Origin: Priestia aryabhattai B8W22
GTDB lineage: Bacteria > Bacillota > Bacilli > Bacillales > Bacillaceae_H
Assembly (NCBI RefSeq): GCF_000956595.1
Contig: NZ_JYOO01000004.1
Location: forward strand, 62,001-126,000
Direction of reading: 5' to 3'
Length of the DNA: 64,000 bases
Part shown: piece after piece, positions 52,214-60,977 of the stretch
Layout of the letters: the number at the start of each line of letters is the position of its first letter
Numbering within the stretch: position 1 is the stretch's first letter
Translations under genes and position numbers: made by a program
The notes under the pieces: generated by a model
Told to the model about the DNA's origin: nothing
The model's input: the letters and a program-made list of their open reading frames with translations, nothing else
Databases searched by the model: none

Positions 52214-52525
52214 TTACGGTTCAGAAATGCCATTTGCAATTGCTAGTAAAAAAATTAAGCCAGAAAGCAAAACAAAAAAGATGCTGTTTGCGATAATGCT
52301 GAACCACACAACGCTCGGCTTTTTCGTTCGGATTCCTAAAACTAGTGCCACAATAAAACCAACGTCTATCGCAAAAAACAGCCATAGGGGAATAGTCAAA
52401 TCGCCGCTTCTACTTGGAAAAATTGAATTTGATGGGAATATCCGATTCGCAAAAAACACTACAAACGCAGCTGCCAGCAAAATAAGAGTTAATAAAATCG
52501 GTTTATTTTCTTTTGATATACTCAT
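52214..52525 (-). CDS. Three-helix membrane protein, unknown function
   Basis: A 103-residue protein with helices at about 9-27, 46-64 and 72-98. TAGGAGGTATTTGAA precedes the ATG. Its own terminator separates it from the sigma-factor operon downstream. Not recognised. Confidence 0.7.
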   Translation of the reverse strand: MSISKENKPILLTLILLAAAFVVFFANRIFPSNSIFPSRSGDLTIPLWLFFAIDVGFIVALVLGIRTKKPSVVWFSIIANSIFFVLLSGLIFLLAIANGISEP

Positions 52526-52644
52526 TTCAAATACCTCCTAACTAAAGAAAATACTACCATATATTATTAAATAGAAATATACAGATTCCATAGTCTCAAC
52601 ACCAAAAAGAAAAAAGGACATAGATTTTCTCTATGCCCTCTTTT

Positions 52645-52851
52645 TTATTCATCTGGCACATACTCTAAAATGTCACCTGGCTGACAGTCTAGCACTTCAC
52701 AAATGGCTTCCAGCGTAGTGAAGCGTATGGCCTTTGCTTTTTCAGTTTTTAAGATAGAAAGATTGCTTTTGGTAATCCCTACTCGATCTGCTAGCTCATT
52801 TAAAGATATTTTCCTTTTGGCCATCATGACATCTAAGTTGACTCTAATCAT
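52645..52851 (-). CDS. Small XRE-family regulator (YozG type)
   Basis: A 68-residue single helix-turn-helix: MIRVNLDVMMAKRKISLNEL, then ADRVGITKSNLSILKTEKAK with the recognition helix, and a CQPGDILEYVPDE end typical of YozG-like regulators. ATAGGAGGTCAGAG precedes the ATG at 52851. It starts 10 bases after the DUF2975 gene; this pairing is common in Firmicutes and the two are thought to act together. Confidence 0.9.
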   Translation of the reverse strand: MIRVNLDVMMAKRKISLNELADRVGITKSNLSILKTEKAKAIRFTTLEAICEVLDCQPGDILEYVPDE

Positions 52852-52861
52852 CTCTGACCTC

Positions 52862-53419
52862 CTATATAGTAAGTTCACTTTCCTGAGCAATTGCAACTGC
52901 TTTTTTGAAGAATGCTCCTAAAAGAAGAATAAAAACGGCTGCTATAAACAGAATACCATCTATTGAGTATGAAATAGTAATAGTTCCATGTTTAAGGTTT
53001 AACAAAGGAGCTAATTTAGCTGCTATAAAAAATTTAGGAATTCCAGCAGCGAATGATCCTATTAAAAAGATAATACCTGTTGCAAAAATGGCTTTTGTGT
53101 TACTTGAAACAAAGATAATTCCTTTAGCTGCATTTTTAAATAATACTTTAAAATTCCAAAGCATTGCAATCGATAAAAAACAAGAAATCAATAAGGCTAC
53201 AATCCAAATTTGGACTAATTTTGTATCCGGAATTTCGTTCAGCTTAACATCAAACAATCCTTTTCCTAATGATAAATTAAAAGATGAGTTCTGTAAGATT
53301 GAGTCGTCAAACTGAAGGTAAATAACCATTATTCCCATAATACCTGCTACAAAAATATTAAACAAAAATAAAGTGTTGACCAGATAAAAAAGAATTCGAT
53401 AACCATTTGTTCGTTTCAT
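52862..53419 (-). CDS. DUF2975 membrane protein
   Basis: A 185-residue protein with four helices (about 10-35, 72-95, 113-135, 155-175). The order, and the following small XRE gene, fit DUF2975 proteins. Function unknown, possibly a membrane sensor for the regulator. The start at 53419 has TGGAGGATGTTTAC; the frame up to 53500 lacks a site. Confidence 0.82.
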   Translation of the reverse strand: MKRTNGYRILFYLVNTLFLFNIFVAGIMGIMVIYLQFDDSILQNSSFNLSLGKGLFDVKLNEIPDTKLVQIWIVALLISCFLSIAMLWNFKVLFKNAAKGIIFVSSNTKAIFATGIIFLIGSFAAGIPKFFIAAKLAPLLNLKHGTITISYSIDGILFIAAVFILLLGAFFKKAVAIAQESELTI

Positions 53420-53609
53420 GTAAACATCCTCCATAACTATTGTTAGGATTAATTTACCATGTATATATAAGGAAATCAATGATTTTTTATCGAAAAACAA
53501 TAAATTTTATGTTTTTTTTGATAAATAATAGTCGTTTTAGATAAAAAGAAAGATGCTATTGTAATGACATATAGACTTAATTTATATAAACAGCAGTCTT
53601 AGCCATAGC

Positions 53610-54029
53610 TTATTCTAAATATTCTTCCGCTAAAGAAGGATTTAAATAACGAGCCATACCGGTTTTCATTTTACGAAACCCTGCTTTTTTATAAAACTCT
53701 TCATTTCCTGATGTGGAAACAAGATGAACGCAGGAAATATCCTTAAGCTGAGCCAGCAGGTTTTCTGTAATTTGCTGTCCAATTCCTTTGTTTTGATAGT
53801 CCTTATCAATCACAACATCATAAATCGCAGCATTAAACACACCGTCTGAAAGAGCTCTGCCAAACCCTGTTATTTTATTTTCATCATAAGCAATCGCTAC
53901 TACGCTGCTTGTTTGAAATATTTTTTTGATTTTTTCTTCATCATGGTTCTTCCACCCGACAGAACGGTAAATTTCTTTCATCCTCGACCACTCAACGTTT
54001 TCTATAGAATGTGAAAAGGAAATTTTCAT
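53610..54029 (-). CDS. GNAT-family acetyltransferase
   Basis: A 139-residue GNAT. The acetyl-CoA loop is DKDYQNKGIGQQITENLL (about 81-98, Q/R-x-x-G-x-G/A form), and YKKAGFRKMKTGMARY closes the fold. Transfers an acetyl group to an unknown amine. Start at 54029 has AAAGGAGTAGATTCT; the upstream extension has no site. Single gene. Confidence 0.88.
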   Translation of the reverse strand: MKISFSHSIENVEWSRMKEIYRSVGWKNHDEEKIKKIFQTSSVVAIAYDENKITGFGRALSDGVFNAAIYDVVIDKDYQNKGIGQQITENLLAQLKDISCVHLVSTSGNEEFYKKAGFRKMKTGMARYLNPSLAEEYLE

Positions 54030-54176
54030 AGAATCTACTCCTTTTGTTTTTTTATAAACTATTTCTTTTTTCAAAAGCAAAAGTCCTTGGCAGATCATTA
54101 CGAGTATGTGTATACGATAAAAAGTATCATGCATGTCAGTAATGATGTATAAACGTTAACTTCTATATTTCATCGC

Positions 54177-54210
54177 AAAAAAGGTACAAATTATCTGCGA
54201 TTTGCACCTA
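54177..54210 (-). terminator. Terminator of the sulP-usp operon
   Basis: GGTGCAAAT / ATTTGTACC stem with one G-T pair, followed by six Ts on the minus strand. Confidence 0.75.
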
Positions 54211-54226
54211 CAATAACTACGTTCGT

Positions 54227-54634
54227 TTACTTAATAATCATAACCGGACAGTGTACTCGTTTAGCTACTTTATGACTGACGCTGCCTAGCACCATTTCTT
54301 GAAGAGAATTTAAGCCTCGGCTTCCTATTACAACCAGATCAAAGTTGTTTTTATTGGCGTAGGCTACAATGGTTGGCCCCGGGTCGCCGCGTTCTATTTT
54401 AAGCTGATGCGCTATCTGCTTCTTTTCAAAGCAGCTCTTTATTTCTTCGAGCGCTTGCTGTCTTTTTTGTTTCAGCTCTCCGTGTAAAATTTCGGTTTTC
54501 GCCTTTGATAAGTCAATAACCGAAATAATTTCTACTTTTGATTGCGGTATGAAAGAAGCAACTTGTATCGCATGCTCCGCGGCTCTTTTTGAATGTTCTG
54601 ATCCATCTACAGCTAACAAGATTTTTTGATACAT
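54227..54634 (-). CDS. Universal stress protein (UspA family)
   Basis: A 135-residue Usp domain. The ATP-binding motif G-x2-G-x9-GS is present as GSRGLNSLQEMVLGS (about 108-122), and the VDGSEHSKRAAEHA start is typical. It follows the SulP carrier gene by 14 bases. SulP and Usp genes are often paired, which suggests that the Usp regulates or responds to the transporter. Confidence 0.92.
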   Translation of the reverse strand: MYQKILLAVDGSEHSKRAAEHAIQVASFIPQSKVEIISVIDLSKAKTEILHGELKQKRQQALEEIKSCFEKKQIAHQLKIERGDPGPTIVAYANKNNFDLVVIGSRGLNSLQEMVLGSVSHKVAKRVHCPVMIIK

Positions 54635-54648
54635 TCATTGTCCCCCTA

Positions 54649-56115
54649 TCAATGAGCTGATGCTCTTGCATTTGACTTGTTGTAAGTCGCTAATCTTTGA
54701 AGTAATTCTTCACTTACATCATTTAAACCTGTCAGCTTCACCTCAGCAGACGTTTGTTCTTTTAGCTTCAGTACAATTTTATCGATAGCCGCTACGGCTG
54801 AGTCATCCCAAATATGCGCTTCTGAAAAATCAATCAAAATTTGATCTTGTTTTTCTGTAAACGTAAAAGAATGAACAAAGTCTTCTACAGAGGCAAAGAA
54901 CAGCTGACCTTTTACCTTATAGACCGTTCGATTTTCCGATTTCTTTGCTGATACGTCTAGCTTTGAAATTTTTGCAGCAAAGAAAACTGCGCTTAAAATA
55001 ACACCCGCAATAACTCCTTTTGATAAATCATGTGTTGCTACAACCGTAATTACCGTCACAAGCATCACGAGGGTATCTGTTAAAGGGACTTTCGTGAGCG
55101 TACGAAGTGAAGACCAGTCAAATGTTCCGATCGATACCATAATCATGACGCCTGCTAGTGCAGCCATTGGAATTTTGACAACCCAGTCCCCTAGCACCAA
55201 AATGAGAAACATAAGAAATATCCCTGCTACAAACGTTGATAAACGACCGCGTCCGCCTGATTTTACATTAATAACGGTTTGACCGATCATCGCACAGCCA
55301 GCCATGCCGCCAAAGAAACCAACGACGATATTCGCAATTCCTTGCCCTCTGCTTTCCTGGTTTTTATTACTAGACGTATCTGTCATATCGTCCACAATCG
55401 ATGCCGTCAGCAGCGATTCCGTTAATCCAACAATAGACAGCCCTAGCGCTGTTGGAAAGATGATGGACAATGTTTCCATATTCCATGGAACGTTAGGAAT
55501 AGAAAAGATCGGCAGTGACTTTGTGATTTCTCCTAAGTCTCCTACTGTACGCAAATTAAATCCTCCGAAAATAGCTACAATTGTCATGACGACAATGGCT
55601 ACTAATGGAGATGGCACTGCTTTTGTAAAGCGCGGTAACACGTAGATAATGACAAGAGTTAACGCCACAAACACATACGTCATCGTTGAAATTCCTACGA
55701 AGTGCGGAACTTGTGCCATAAAAATTAAAATAGCTAGTGCATTCACAAACCCGACCATCACGGACCTCGGAATAAATTTCATAAAGCGAGCAATCTTAAA
55801 AATGCCAAACAGAAGTTGAATCACACCCGTTAAAATAGTCGTTGCCCATAAATACTCCATTCCATGTTCTTTTACTAGTGTTACCATCAGCAGGGCCATC
55901 GCGCCGGTAGCTGCTGAAATCATCGCAGGACGCCCTCCTACAAAGGCCATCACAACGGCGATACAAAAAGATGCGTGTAATCCTACCATCGGATCTACCC
56001 CGGCAATAATGGAAAAAGCAATGGCTTCAGGAATGAGCGCAAGCGCTACGACAATACCTGAAAGGATATCTCCTTTCACGTTGCCAAACCACTCCACTTT
56101 TAATTTATTGAACAT
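54649..56115 (-). CDS. SulP-family anion transporter with STAS domain
   Basis: A 488-residue carrier. The membrane part (about 10-395) has [20 protein letters not shown] and GATGAMALL; the C-terminal STAS domain (about 400-480) includes [20 protein letters not shown]. The sequence is closer to BicA-type bicarbonate transporters and YbaR/YvdB-like proteins than to the STAS-less SulP at 27584. The start at 56115 gives the usual N-terminus, although the AAAGGTG site is a little far; the ATG at 56148 has none. Operon with the Usp gene. Confidence 0.9.
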   Translation of the reverse strand: MFNKLKVEWFGNVKGDILSGIVVALALIPEAIAFSIIAGVDPMVGLHASFCIAVVMAFVGGRPAMISAATGAMALLMVTLVKEHGMEYLWATTILTGVIQLLFGIFKIARFMKFIPRSVMVGFVNALAILIFMAQVPHFVGISTMTYVFVALTLVIIYVLPRFTKAVPSPLVAIVVMTIVAIFGGFNLRTVGDLGEITKSLPIFSIPNVPWNMETLSIIFPTALGLSIVGLTESLLTASIVDDMTDTSSNKNQESRGQGIANIVVGFFGGMAGCAMIGQTVINVKSGGRGRLSTFVAGIFLMFLILVLGDWVVKIPMAALAGVMIMVSIGTFDWSSLRTLTKVPLTDTLVMLVTVITVVATHDLSKGVIAGVILSAVFFAAKISKLDVSAKKSENRTVYKVKGQLFFASVEDFVHSFTFTEKQDQILIDFSEAHIWDDSAVAAIDKIVLKLKEQTSAEVKLTGLNDVSEELLQRLATYNKSNARASAH

Positions 56116-56346
56116 GATAACAAAAAACACCTTTCTCTCTATAGTCATAAACGTTTACTGTACGCTTTTCTAGATTTTGAACAATAAAAGTAGTAAAATA
56201 GAAAATAAACAGCACCTAAATGGAACGTTTATGGTACTTTTAATATATAAAAAAATGAGTGAAAACAGCCCAACATATCCTATCTTCCTCAAAAATTATA
56301 TTCACGTACATGAAACGTTTCGTTACATTTTTTAACTACGCTCTTA

Positions 56347-56550
56347 TTAAATTGAAGCAATCAGCTCCTTTATTTTTTCCTCATTTAACCCAAACGCTTT
56401 TTTCACTTTATTCTCCAAGTCCTGTGTGACTCTTCTTTTTCCAACTTCCACTAATGCAATGAGTGAAAAACTTCAGTTTACTCTTTCAGCGAAATTCCGC
56501 TGATTCAAATTGTAGCTTTTTCGAATCTGTTTAATAGTCTCTTTATCCAT
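56347..56550 (-). pseudogene. XRE-type regulator gene with an in-frame TGA
   Basis: Starts at ATG 56550 after GCGAGGTGTAAT and reads MDKETIKQIRKSYNLNQ, RNFAERVN, then TGA at codon 26 (56473-56475), then SFSLIALVEVGKRRVTQDL and onward to the TAA at 56347. Reading through the TGA gives a complete 67-residue helix-turn-helix, with the stop just before the recognition helix. A Trp or Cys codon was probably there. The rest of 56116-56781 has no gene. Confidence 0.8.
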
Positions 56551-56659
56551 ATTACACCTCGCTTTTCTTTTATAAGTGGCTTCCAACTCTCATAGAAGCC
56601 GAGACGTTGTGAACAACTAAAACTCTAGCAGACCTAAACCAAAATGTCTATCATTTTTT

Positions 56660-56685
56660 GTTCCAAAAACGATCTTTTTTGGAAC
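56660..56685. promoter_or_regulatory. 26-bp inverted repeat between the XRE pseudogene and resolvase-like gene
   Basis: GTTCCAAAAA (56660-56669) / TTTTTGGAAC (56676-56685) with six bases between is a perfect dyad. It lies in the divergent promoter region and may be the operator of the lost XRE protein or a recombination site. Confidence 0.55.
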
Positions 56686-56781
56686 TATACTTCTTTCTAT
56701 ACTGAAAAGAAATGTTATGAGCGGAAGGAATTTGGTACAATAGGTAAATATAAATAAACAATCCATGCAGGAGATGGTGTA

Positions 56782-57324
56782 GTGATTATTGGTTATACCC
56801 GTCCATATAGCGAAGATGAAAACTTGGACAAACAGTTACAGGCGTTGCAGCCTTTTAATTGCGATAAAATTTATCATGAAAAAACAAATTCCATAAAAAA
56901 AAGAGTAGAATTCGATGAGATGGTAGCTTCACTCCAGCCAAGCGATACAGTCGTTGTGTATAAATTTTACTGTATCGCAGACTCCACTCGGCACCTCATT
57001 GAATTAATTGAGTATCTTTCAGATAATCATGTTCACTTTGTATCGATCTTGGATGACGTTGATACATCCACCGAACAAGGAAAAGCCTTTTTCAGTACCA
57101 TTAAACGTATTGGTGAATTTCAACATGACGTCATCAGTGAACGCACAAAAGCCGGTCTTCAAGAAGCAAAATCAAAAGGAAAAAGCGGCGGCCGGCCAAA
57201 AAAACCTGACTATAACGTCCACCGAGCGCTTGATATGTACTGGAGTAAAAACTATACGATTGCTCAAATCACAGAAGCTACAGGTATAAGCAAAACGACT
57301 TTGTACCGTTACTTAGATAACTAA
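56782..57324 (+). CDS. Resolvase-fold protein lacking key catalytic residues
   Basis: A 180-residue small serine-recombinase-like protein with an N-terminal resolvase domain (1-135), the ISERTKAGLQEAKSKGKSGGRPKK hinge region (118-141) and a C-terminal Hin-type helix-turn-helix (145-178). The usual start YARVST is YTRPYS here: Tyr9 aligns with the catalytic Ser. The usual KLDRLGRS is KFYCIADS (61-68), so both active-site arginines are lost. Strand exchange is unlikely; DNA binding may remain. GTG start with AGGAGATGG eight bases upstream. Confidence 0.85.
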   Translation: MIIGYTRPYSEDENLDKQLQALQPFNCDKIYHEKTNSIKKRVEFDEMVASLQPSDTVVVYKFYCIADSTRHLIELIEYLSDNHVHFVSILDDVDTSTEQGKAFFSTIKRIGEFQHDVISERTKAGLQEAKSKGKSGGRPKKPDYNVHRALDMYWSKNYTIAQITEATGISKTTLYRYLDN

Positions 57325-57334
57325 AGCACATGTG

Positions 57335-57376
57335 AAAAAGACGTCCTTTCATTCGGTAAAAAGGCCGTCTTTTTTT
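57335..57376 (+). terminator. Bidirectional terminator after the resolvase-like gene
   Basis: AAAAAGACG / CGTCTTTTT outer stem with further pairing inside; the facing DUF421 gene stops at 57387. Confidence 0.85.
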
Positions 57377-57386
57377 AGTGGCTATA

Positions 57387-57998
57387 TCACTGAAGATATT
57401 TAGGATTCGGTTTAGAATGGTGATTAATTTCTTCAAATATATCTGAAGAAGGTTTAGAAGACACTTTGTTATGTAAATCTTGCGCAGGCGCGCTGGTTTG
57501 AGAAAAAGATGACATATATAATTCCATCAACTGTTTAAAGTCACCTACAGTCAAAGGTTTTGCATCTTCTTGAAGTTCGTATCCTAACTGTCCATTTGGT
57601 TCAATTGTGGCGGTTTTAACATCTTTTATGTTTGATATGCCTGCATTTCGTAATCTCATTTCTAATTGATCGGCGGTTAAACGTAATTTTTTAAGCTGCT
57701 TAGTATCTAATTGACCATTATTTATAACGATTTTAGATTTACCTGTCAGAAATTTTTCAAACCCATTAAACTTTAATTGTAAGTACTCTAAAACTAAAAT
57801 AGCAAGAACAAAAATTGCTGCCCCGCCAATGGCTTTTAGCATACTTTTCTCAACAATAGGTTGTACAATGATGGTACCTAAGGAAATCATAACGACCGTT
57901 TGAGCGAGCGTCATTTGAGCAATCGATTTTCTTCCCGCTATTCTCAACAATAAGATTCCCGTTAAAATCAAGATTACAGATTGCCAGATAAAATTCAT
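57387..57998 (-). CDS. DUF421 (YetF-like) membrane protein
   Basis: A 203-residue protein with three N-terminal helices (about 5-75), the RIAGRKSIAQMT motif (19-30) and a cytoplasmic alpha/beta domain starting near KSKIVINNGQLD, ending in a Ser/Pro/His-rich tail. YetF-type proteins are found in spore membranes of Bacillus; their function is unknown. The start at 57998 has AAAAGGATGATATT; the frame to 58040 has none. Confidence 0.88.
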   Translation of the reverse strand: MNFIWQSVILILTGILLLRIAGRKSIAQMTLAQTVVMISLGTIIVQPIVEKSMLKAIGGAAIFVLAILVLEYLQLKFNGFEKFLTGKSKIVINNGQLDTKQLKKLRLTADQLEMRLRNAGISNIKDVKTATIEPNGQLGYELQEDAKPLTVGDFKQLMELYMSSFSQTSAPAQDLHNKVSSKPSSDIFEEINHHSKPNPKYLQ

Positions 57999-58109
57999 AA
58001 TATCATCCTTTTTATTACAGTCTGCTTTTAGATTAGGCATCTGAAAGCAAATTATTCATGTATCAAAAATTTCGTTTCCACTCCTCATACCCTAATAAAG
58101 TTAGAAAAC

Positions 58110-58142
58110 AAAAAGATACCTTACGTAAAGGTATCTTTTTGT
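58110..58142 (-). terminator. Terminator of the DUF302 gene
   Basis: AAAAAGATACCT / AGGTATCTTTTT stem with a six-base loop on the minus strand. Confidence 0.88.
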
Positions 58143-58173
58143 TTTGTTATTTTCTTTCTCGGAATCACAGGAC

Positions 58174-58557
58174 TTATACAGATTGATCAATGCAGCGTAT
58201 TAATCTTGTTTCGATGTCTTCTGCTAGTGTTTGGAGCTCTTCATTATGAAGCATATTAATCATAGCCGTAGGCCTAGGCATGCCAATCTTTGTTTCACTT
58301 TCATCTTGATATACAACCATTTTACAAGGGAGAAAGTATCCTACTAAAAGATTTTGCGAAAGAACACGCTGAGCTTCTTTCGGATTACACACTTCTAATA
58401 CTGTAAACGGTGTATGAAAGTCCTGCCCTTTTTCCTGTAGCTTTGCAGTTAAATCGAAATTCCACAAAACACCGAACCCTTCGCTTTTTAAGTTTTCTTC
58501 TAGAGAACTAATCGCTTCTTCTAGGCTTTTCGAGGTTTTTACCGTGTAATCAAACAT
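58174..58557 (-). CDS. DUF302 protein
   Basis: A 127-residue DUF302 domain: TVKTSKSLEEAISSLEENLKSEGFGVLWNFD start, then VCNPKEAQRVLSQNLLVGYFLPCKMVVYQ with the conserved FLPC. Function unknown; the family often sits near copper, sulfur or respiratory genes. AGGAGGAGATTGG precedes the ATG. The DUF4396 and copper-type four-helix genes lie just upstream. Confidence 0.9.
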   Translation of the reverse strand: MFDYTVKTSKSLEEAISSLEENLKSEGFGVLWNFDLTAKLQEKGQDFHTPFTVLEVCNPKEAQRVLSQNLLVGYFLPCKMVVYQDESETKIGMPRPTAMINMLHNEELQTLAEDIETRLIRCIDQSV

Positions 58558-58681
58558 CCAATCTCCTCCTGTTAAGTTAGAATGAATTCCTTTCTTCTAC
58601 GAAACTTGAAGTTCATGTTATTCTGCCCCATCCTTAAAGTTTAAATCTATAGAATATCAATGGCAGCAGCTCCAAGTGAAA

Positions 58682-59398
58682 TTACATCGCATGTTTTACC
58701 CCTTTTTTAACAAGTACCCAGTTAGCAGGATAGCTCGTACAAAAGCCAATAATCATGGCGATTTGCATCATAAACCAAAAGACCGCGCTGTCTGGTTTGG
58801 GTGCCTGTGTAAAAAAGACATAATGTGATAAAGCCATCCAGCCAAACATGCCGATTTCAAAGGCAATAAGCGACCACGTATCTGCTTTTACCGCGTTTTT
58901 CAGCTCCTCTTTTGAGCTATTATCTTTCATACTCATGCCGTAGTATTGAAAAGCAATTCCCGCTATATAAGCAAGAATAAATTCCACTACGTAATCTGCA
59001 AAAAGTACGCTTCCGGCAATCGTCCATCCTGTTAAAAATACGATTGGTGCGCCAATTAAATCTCCGACCGAGCACCCGCTGCTGCAGTGGGTCGTAGATA
59101 CAAAAACACTTTGCCAAAAAGGCTTCTTACTATGATGGTGCTCGTGATGATGCCCCTCATGGTTATCATGCATATGATCAGAGGAATGATGAGCATGATC
59201 GTGTTTTTTTCTATCTTTACGGCCTAATTTGAAGTAAAACCATATCCCGGCCACAGGAAAATATAGGCCCGTAATAGGCCACACAATGTTCATCACAAAC
59301 ATCATCTGCGGATGCCTAATCACGTCGATTGTAATAACTAAAAATTGAATAATTCCGATTGCAATAGCGATATAAGAAAGTATTTCTAGCCAGCTCAT
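58682..59398 (-). CDS. DUF4396 membrane protein with histidine-rich loop
   Basis: A 238-residue protein with about six helices. Between helices 2 and 3 lies a His-rich loop (66-89, about 14 His), then His104-Cys105-x3-Cys109 in STTHCSSGCSVGD, a conserved DUF4396 motif. These are likely metal ligands, and copper is the natural guess given the neighbours. GGAGTGTAGCAC precedes the ATG. Divergent from the 16-cysteine protein gene, 182 bases away. Confidence 0.88.
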   Translation of the reverse strand: MSWLEILSYIAIAIGIIQFLVITIDVIRHPQMMFVMNIVWPITGLYFPVAGIWFYFKLGRKDRKKHDHAHHSSDHMHDNHEGHHHEHHHSKKPFWQSVFVSTTHCSSGCSVGDLIGAPIVFLTGWTIAGSVLFADYVVEFILAYIAGIAFQYYGMSMKDNSSKEELKNAVKADTWSLIAFEIGMFGWMALSHYVFFTQAPKPDSAVFWFMMQIAMIIGFCTSYPANWVLVKKGVKHAM

Positions 59399-59580
59399 GT
59401 GCTACACTCCTTTAAGATTTATCTATCAACCACATACCCTCCACCCCTATATTTAAACGTAAAAAGAGAGACTGCTCATTACTTAATAAGTTTTACAGCA
59501 CTCTTATGTTTATTATGTTTACTAAACTAAACTATAGTCTAATGTAATAGAGAGAAGAAAAAATAAGGAGGAATTTTACA

Positions 59581-59910
59581 ATGTCTAACGAAAATTATCA
59601 AACTGTTATTCAAACGCTGCATGAATGTATGAGTGCCTGCAACCAATGTTTTGATGCTTGCCTAAAGGAAGAAAATGTAGGGATGATGGTGGACTGTATC
59701 CGTTTTGACCGAGAATGTGCAGATATCTGCGGATATTTGGAACAAGCTTTAGAAAGAGGAACGCCTTTCGTTGCTGAACTAGCGGGAGTTTGCGCTGAAA
59801 TTTGCGAAAAATGCGGTAACGAGTGTAAGAAACACGATCATGACCACTGTCAAAAATGTGCAGAGGCCTGCTTGAAATGCGCGGATGAATGTAGAAAATT
59901 AGCTGCATAA
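59581..59910 (+). CDS. Cys-rich four-helix-bundle copper-binding protein (DUF326)
   Basis: A 109-residue protein with 16 cysteines (for example Cys16, 20, 23, 27, 71, 75, 78, 82, 90, 93, 97, 100, 104), mostly in CxxxC and CxxC patterns, plus HDHDH at 85-89. This is the signature of the YhjQ/Csp3-like four-helix bundle that stores many Cu(I) ions. It has no signal peptide, so it is cytosolic like Csp3. AAGGAGGAATTTTACA precedes the ATG. Own terminator. Confidence 0.92.
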   Translation: MSNENYQTVIQTLHECMSACNQCFDACLKEENVGMMVDCIRFDRECADICGYLEQALERGTPFVAELAGVCAEICEKCGNECKKHDHDHCQKCAEACLKCADECRKLAA

Positions 59911-59931
59911 TCTTTGGAATATAAGAAAGCT

Positions 59932-59972
59932 AGAACCCTTGAAGCGCATTTCAGGCATTAAGGGTTCTTTTT
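59932..59972 (+). terminator. Terminator of the Cys-rich copper-protein gene
   Basis: AGAACCCTT / AAGGGTTCT stem with a 19-base loop, then TTTTT. Confidence 0.82.
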
Positions 59973-60017
59973 AATGTACTGGAAAAAAGAAGACATCACG
60001 TTTCCTAAAGACAGAAT

Positions 60018-60860
60018 CTATAGGCTTTCTAAAAAACGACTAAACTTTTTAAGACTTTGTGAGCGCTGCTTCCCTTTCTTTACTACAAAATCAATATGAA
60101 CGTCTTCTGGAAGCTCTTGATATTGAATGCTTTTTATATCGCCACGAGAATTTACTACGCTAGCCGGGACTACACTCATTCCAAGTCTATCGCGGACGCC
60201 TTGTAAAATAGCTTCTAATGAATCAAATTCCATCATGTTGGCTTTATGTGTATGATATTCTTTTGAAAACGCTAATAGTCTGTTTCTATAAATGCAGTTT
60301 ACATCACTATTGAGGAGTAGCGTTGGTGGGGCTTTTTCTTCTATATCTTCATCCTTAGGTAAGATAAGCACCATTTTTTCTGCATAGTGATAAACCGTTT
60401 CAAACTGAGCCTCGTTATAGGTACCGCTAAGAAAAAGTCCGTCAATTTCCCCGTACGAAAGCATTTCTTGTAAGACTTGCTTTCTGTCTGTTTTTATTTT
60501 AACTTCAATATTTTGGTGCTCTTTCAGAAAAGATGAGAATAAAGAAGGAATTTTAATAGCAGAGACGGTCTGCGAGGCGCCAATGATTAAGGATCTTTTA
60601 AACTTATTCGGATTAACTTCTGCTTTAGCTTCCTCCATTAACAGTAAAATACGCTGGGCATAGTTAAACAAAGCTTCTCCTTCATCCGTTAACGCAACTC
60701 CTCTATTTGTACGTGTCAGTAATTTAGTACCTAACTCTTCCTCTAAATTTTTTATTCGCTGGCTGATATGCGGTTGAACATACCCTAATACTTCCGCAGC
60801 TTTTGATAATGATTTTTCTTCTGCCACACATTTAAAAATTCGTAAGTCTTGGCTTTCCAA
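60018..60860 (-). CDS. LysR-family transcriptional regulator
   Basis: A 280-residue regulator. The helix-turn-helix is at about 18-37 (SLSKAAEVLGYVQPHISQRI), followed by a two-lobed ligand domain. The TTG at 60860 follows GGAGG by eight bases and gives the typical MESQDLRIF start; the ATG at 60884 has no site. It is divergent from an SDR gene, with a 9-bp inverted repeat between the two, and so probably controls it. Confidence 0.9.
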   Translation of the reverse strand: MESQDLRIFKCVAEEKSLSKAAEVLGYVQPHISQRIKNLEEELGTKLLTRTNRGVALTDEGEALFNYAQRILLLMEEAKAEVNPNKFKRSLIIGASQTVSAIKIPSLFSSFLKEHQNIEVKIKTDRKQVLQEMLSYGEIDGLFLSGTYNEAQFETVYHYAEKMVLILPKDEDIEEKAPPTLLLNSDVNCIYRNRLLAFSKEYHTHKANMMEFDSLEAILQGVRDRLGMSVVPASVVNSRGDIKSIQYQELPEDVHIDFVVKKGKQRSQSLKKFSRFLESL

Positions 60861-60912
60861 TTTCAATTCCTCCGCTGATATCATTTTAAATGATACCTCT
60901 CTTAGTATTACC

Positions 60913-60945
60913 TATTATATCCTTTTTTCTATCGAAGATATAATA
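60913..60945. promoter_or_regulatory. Inverted repeat between lysR and SDR genes
   Basis: TATTATATC (60913-60921) / GATATAATA (60937-60945), perfect 9-bp arms with 15 bases between, in the divergent promoter region; a likely LysR binding site. Confidence 0.6.
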
Positions 60946-60977
60946 AAAGATGTTGAGAGAAAGGAAGGTTAAGAGAA

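Noticed and set aside
58920-59117. Minus-strand frame of 65 codons within the DUF4396 gene
   Set aside because: Alternative frame inside a well-supported gene; no start signal.
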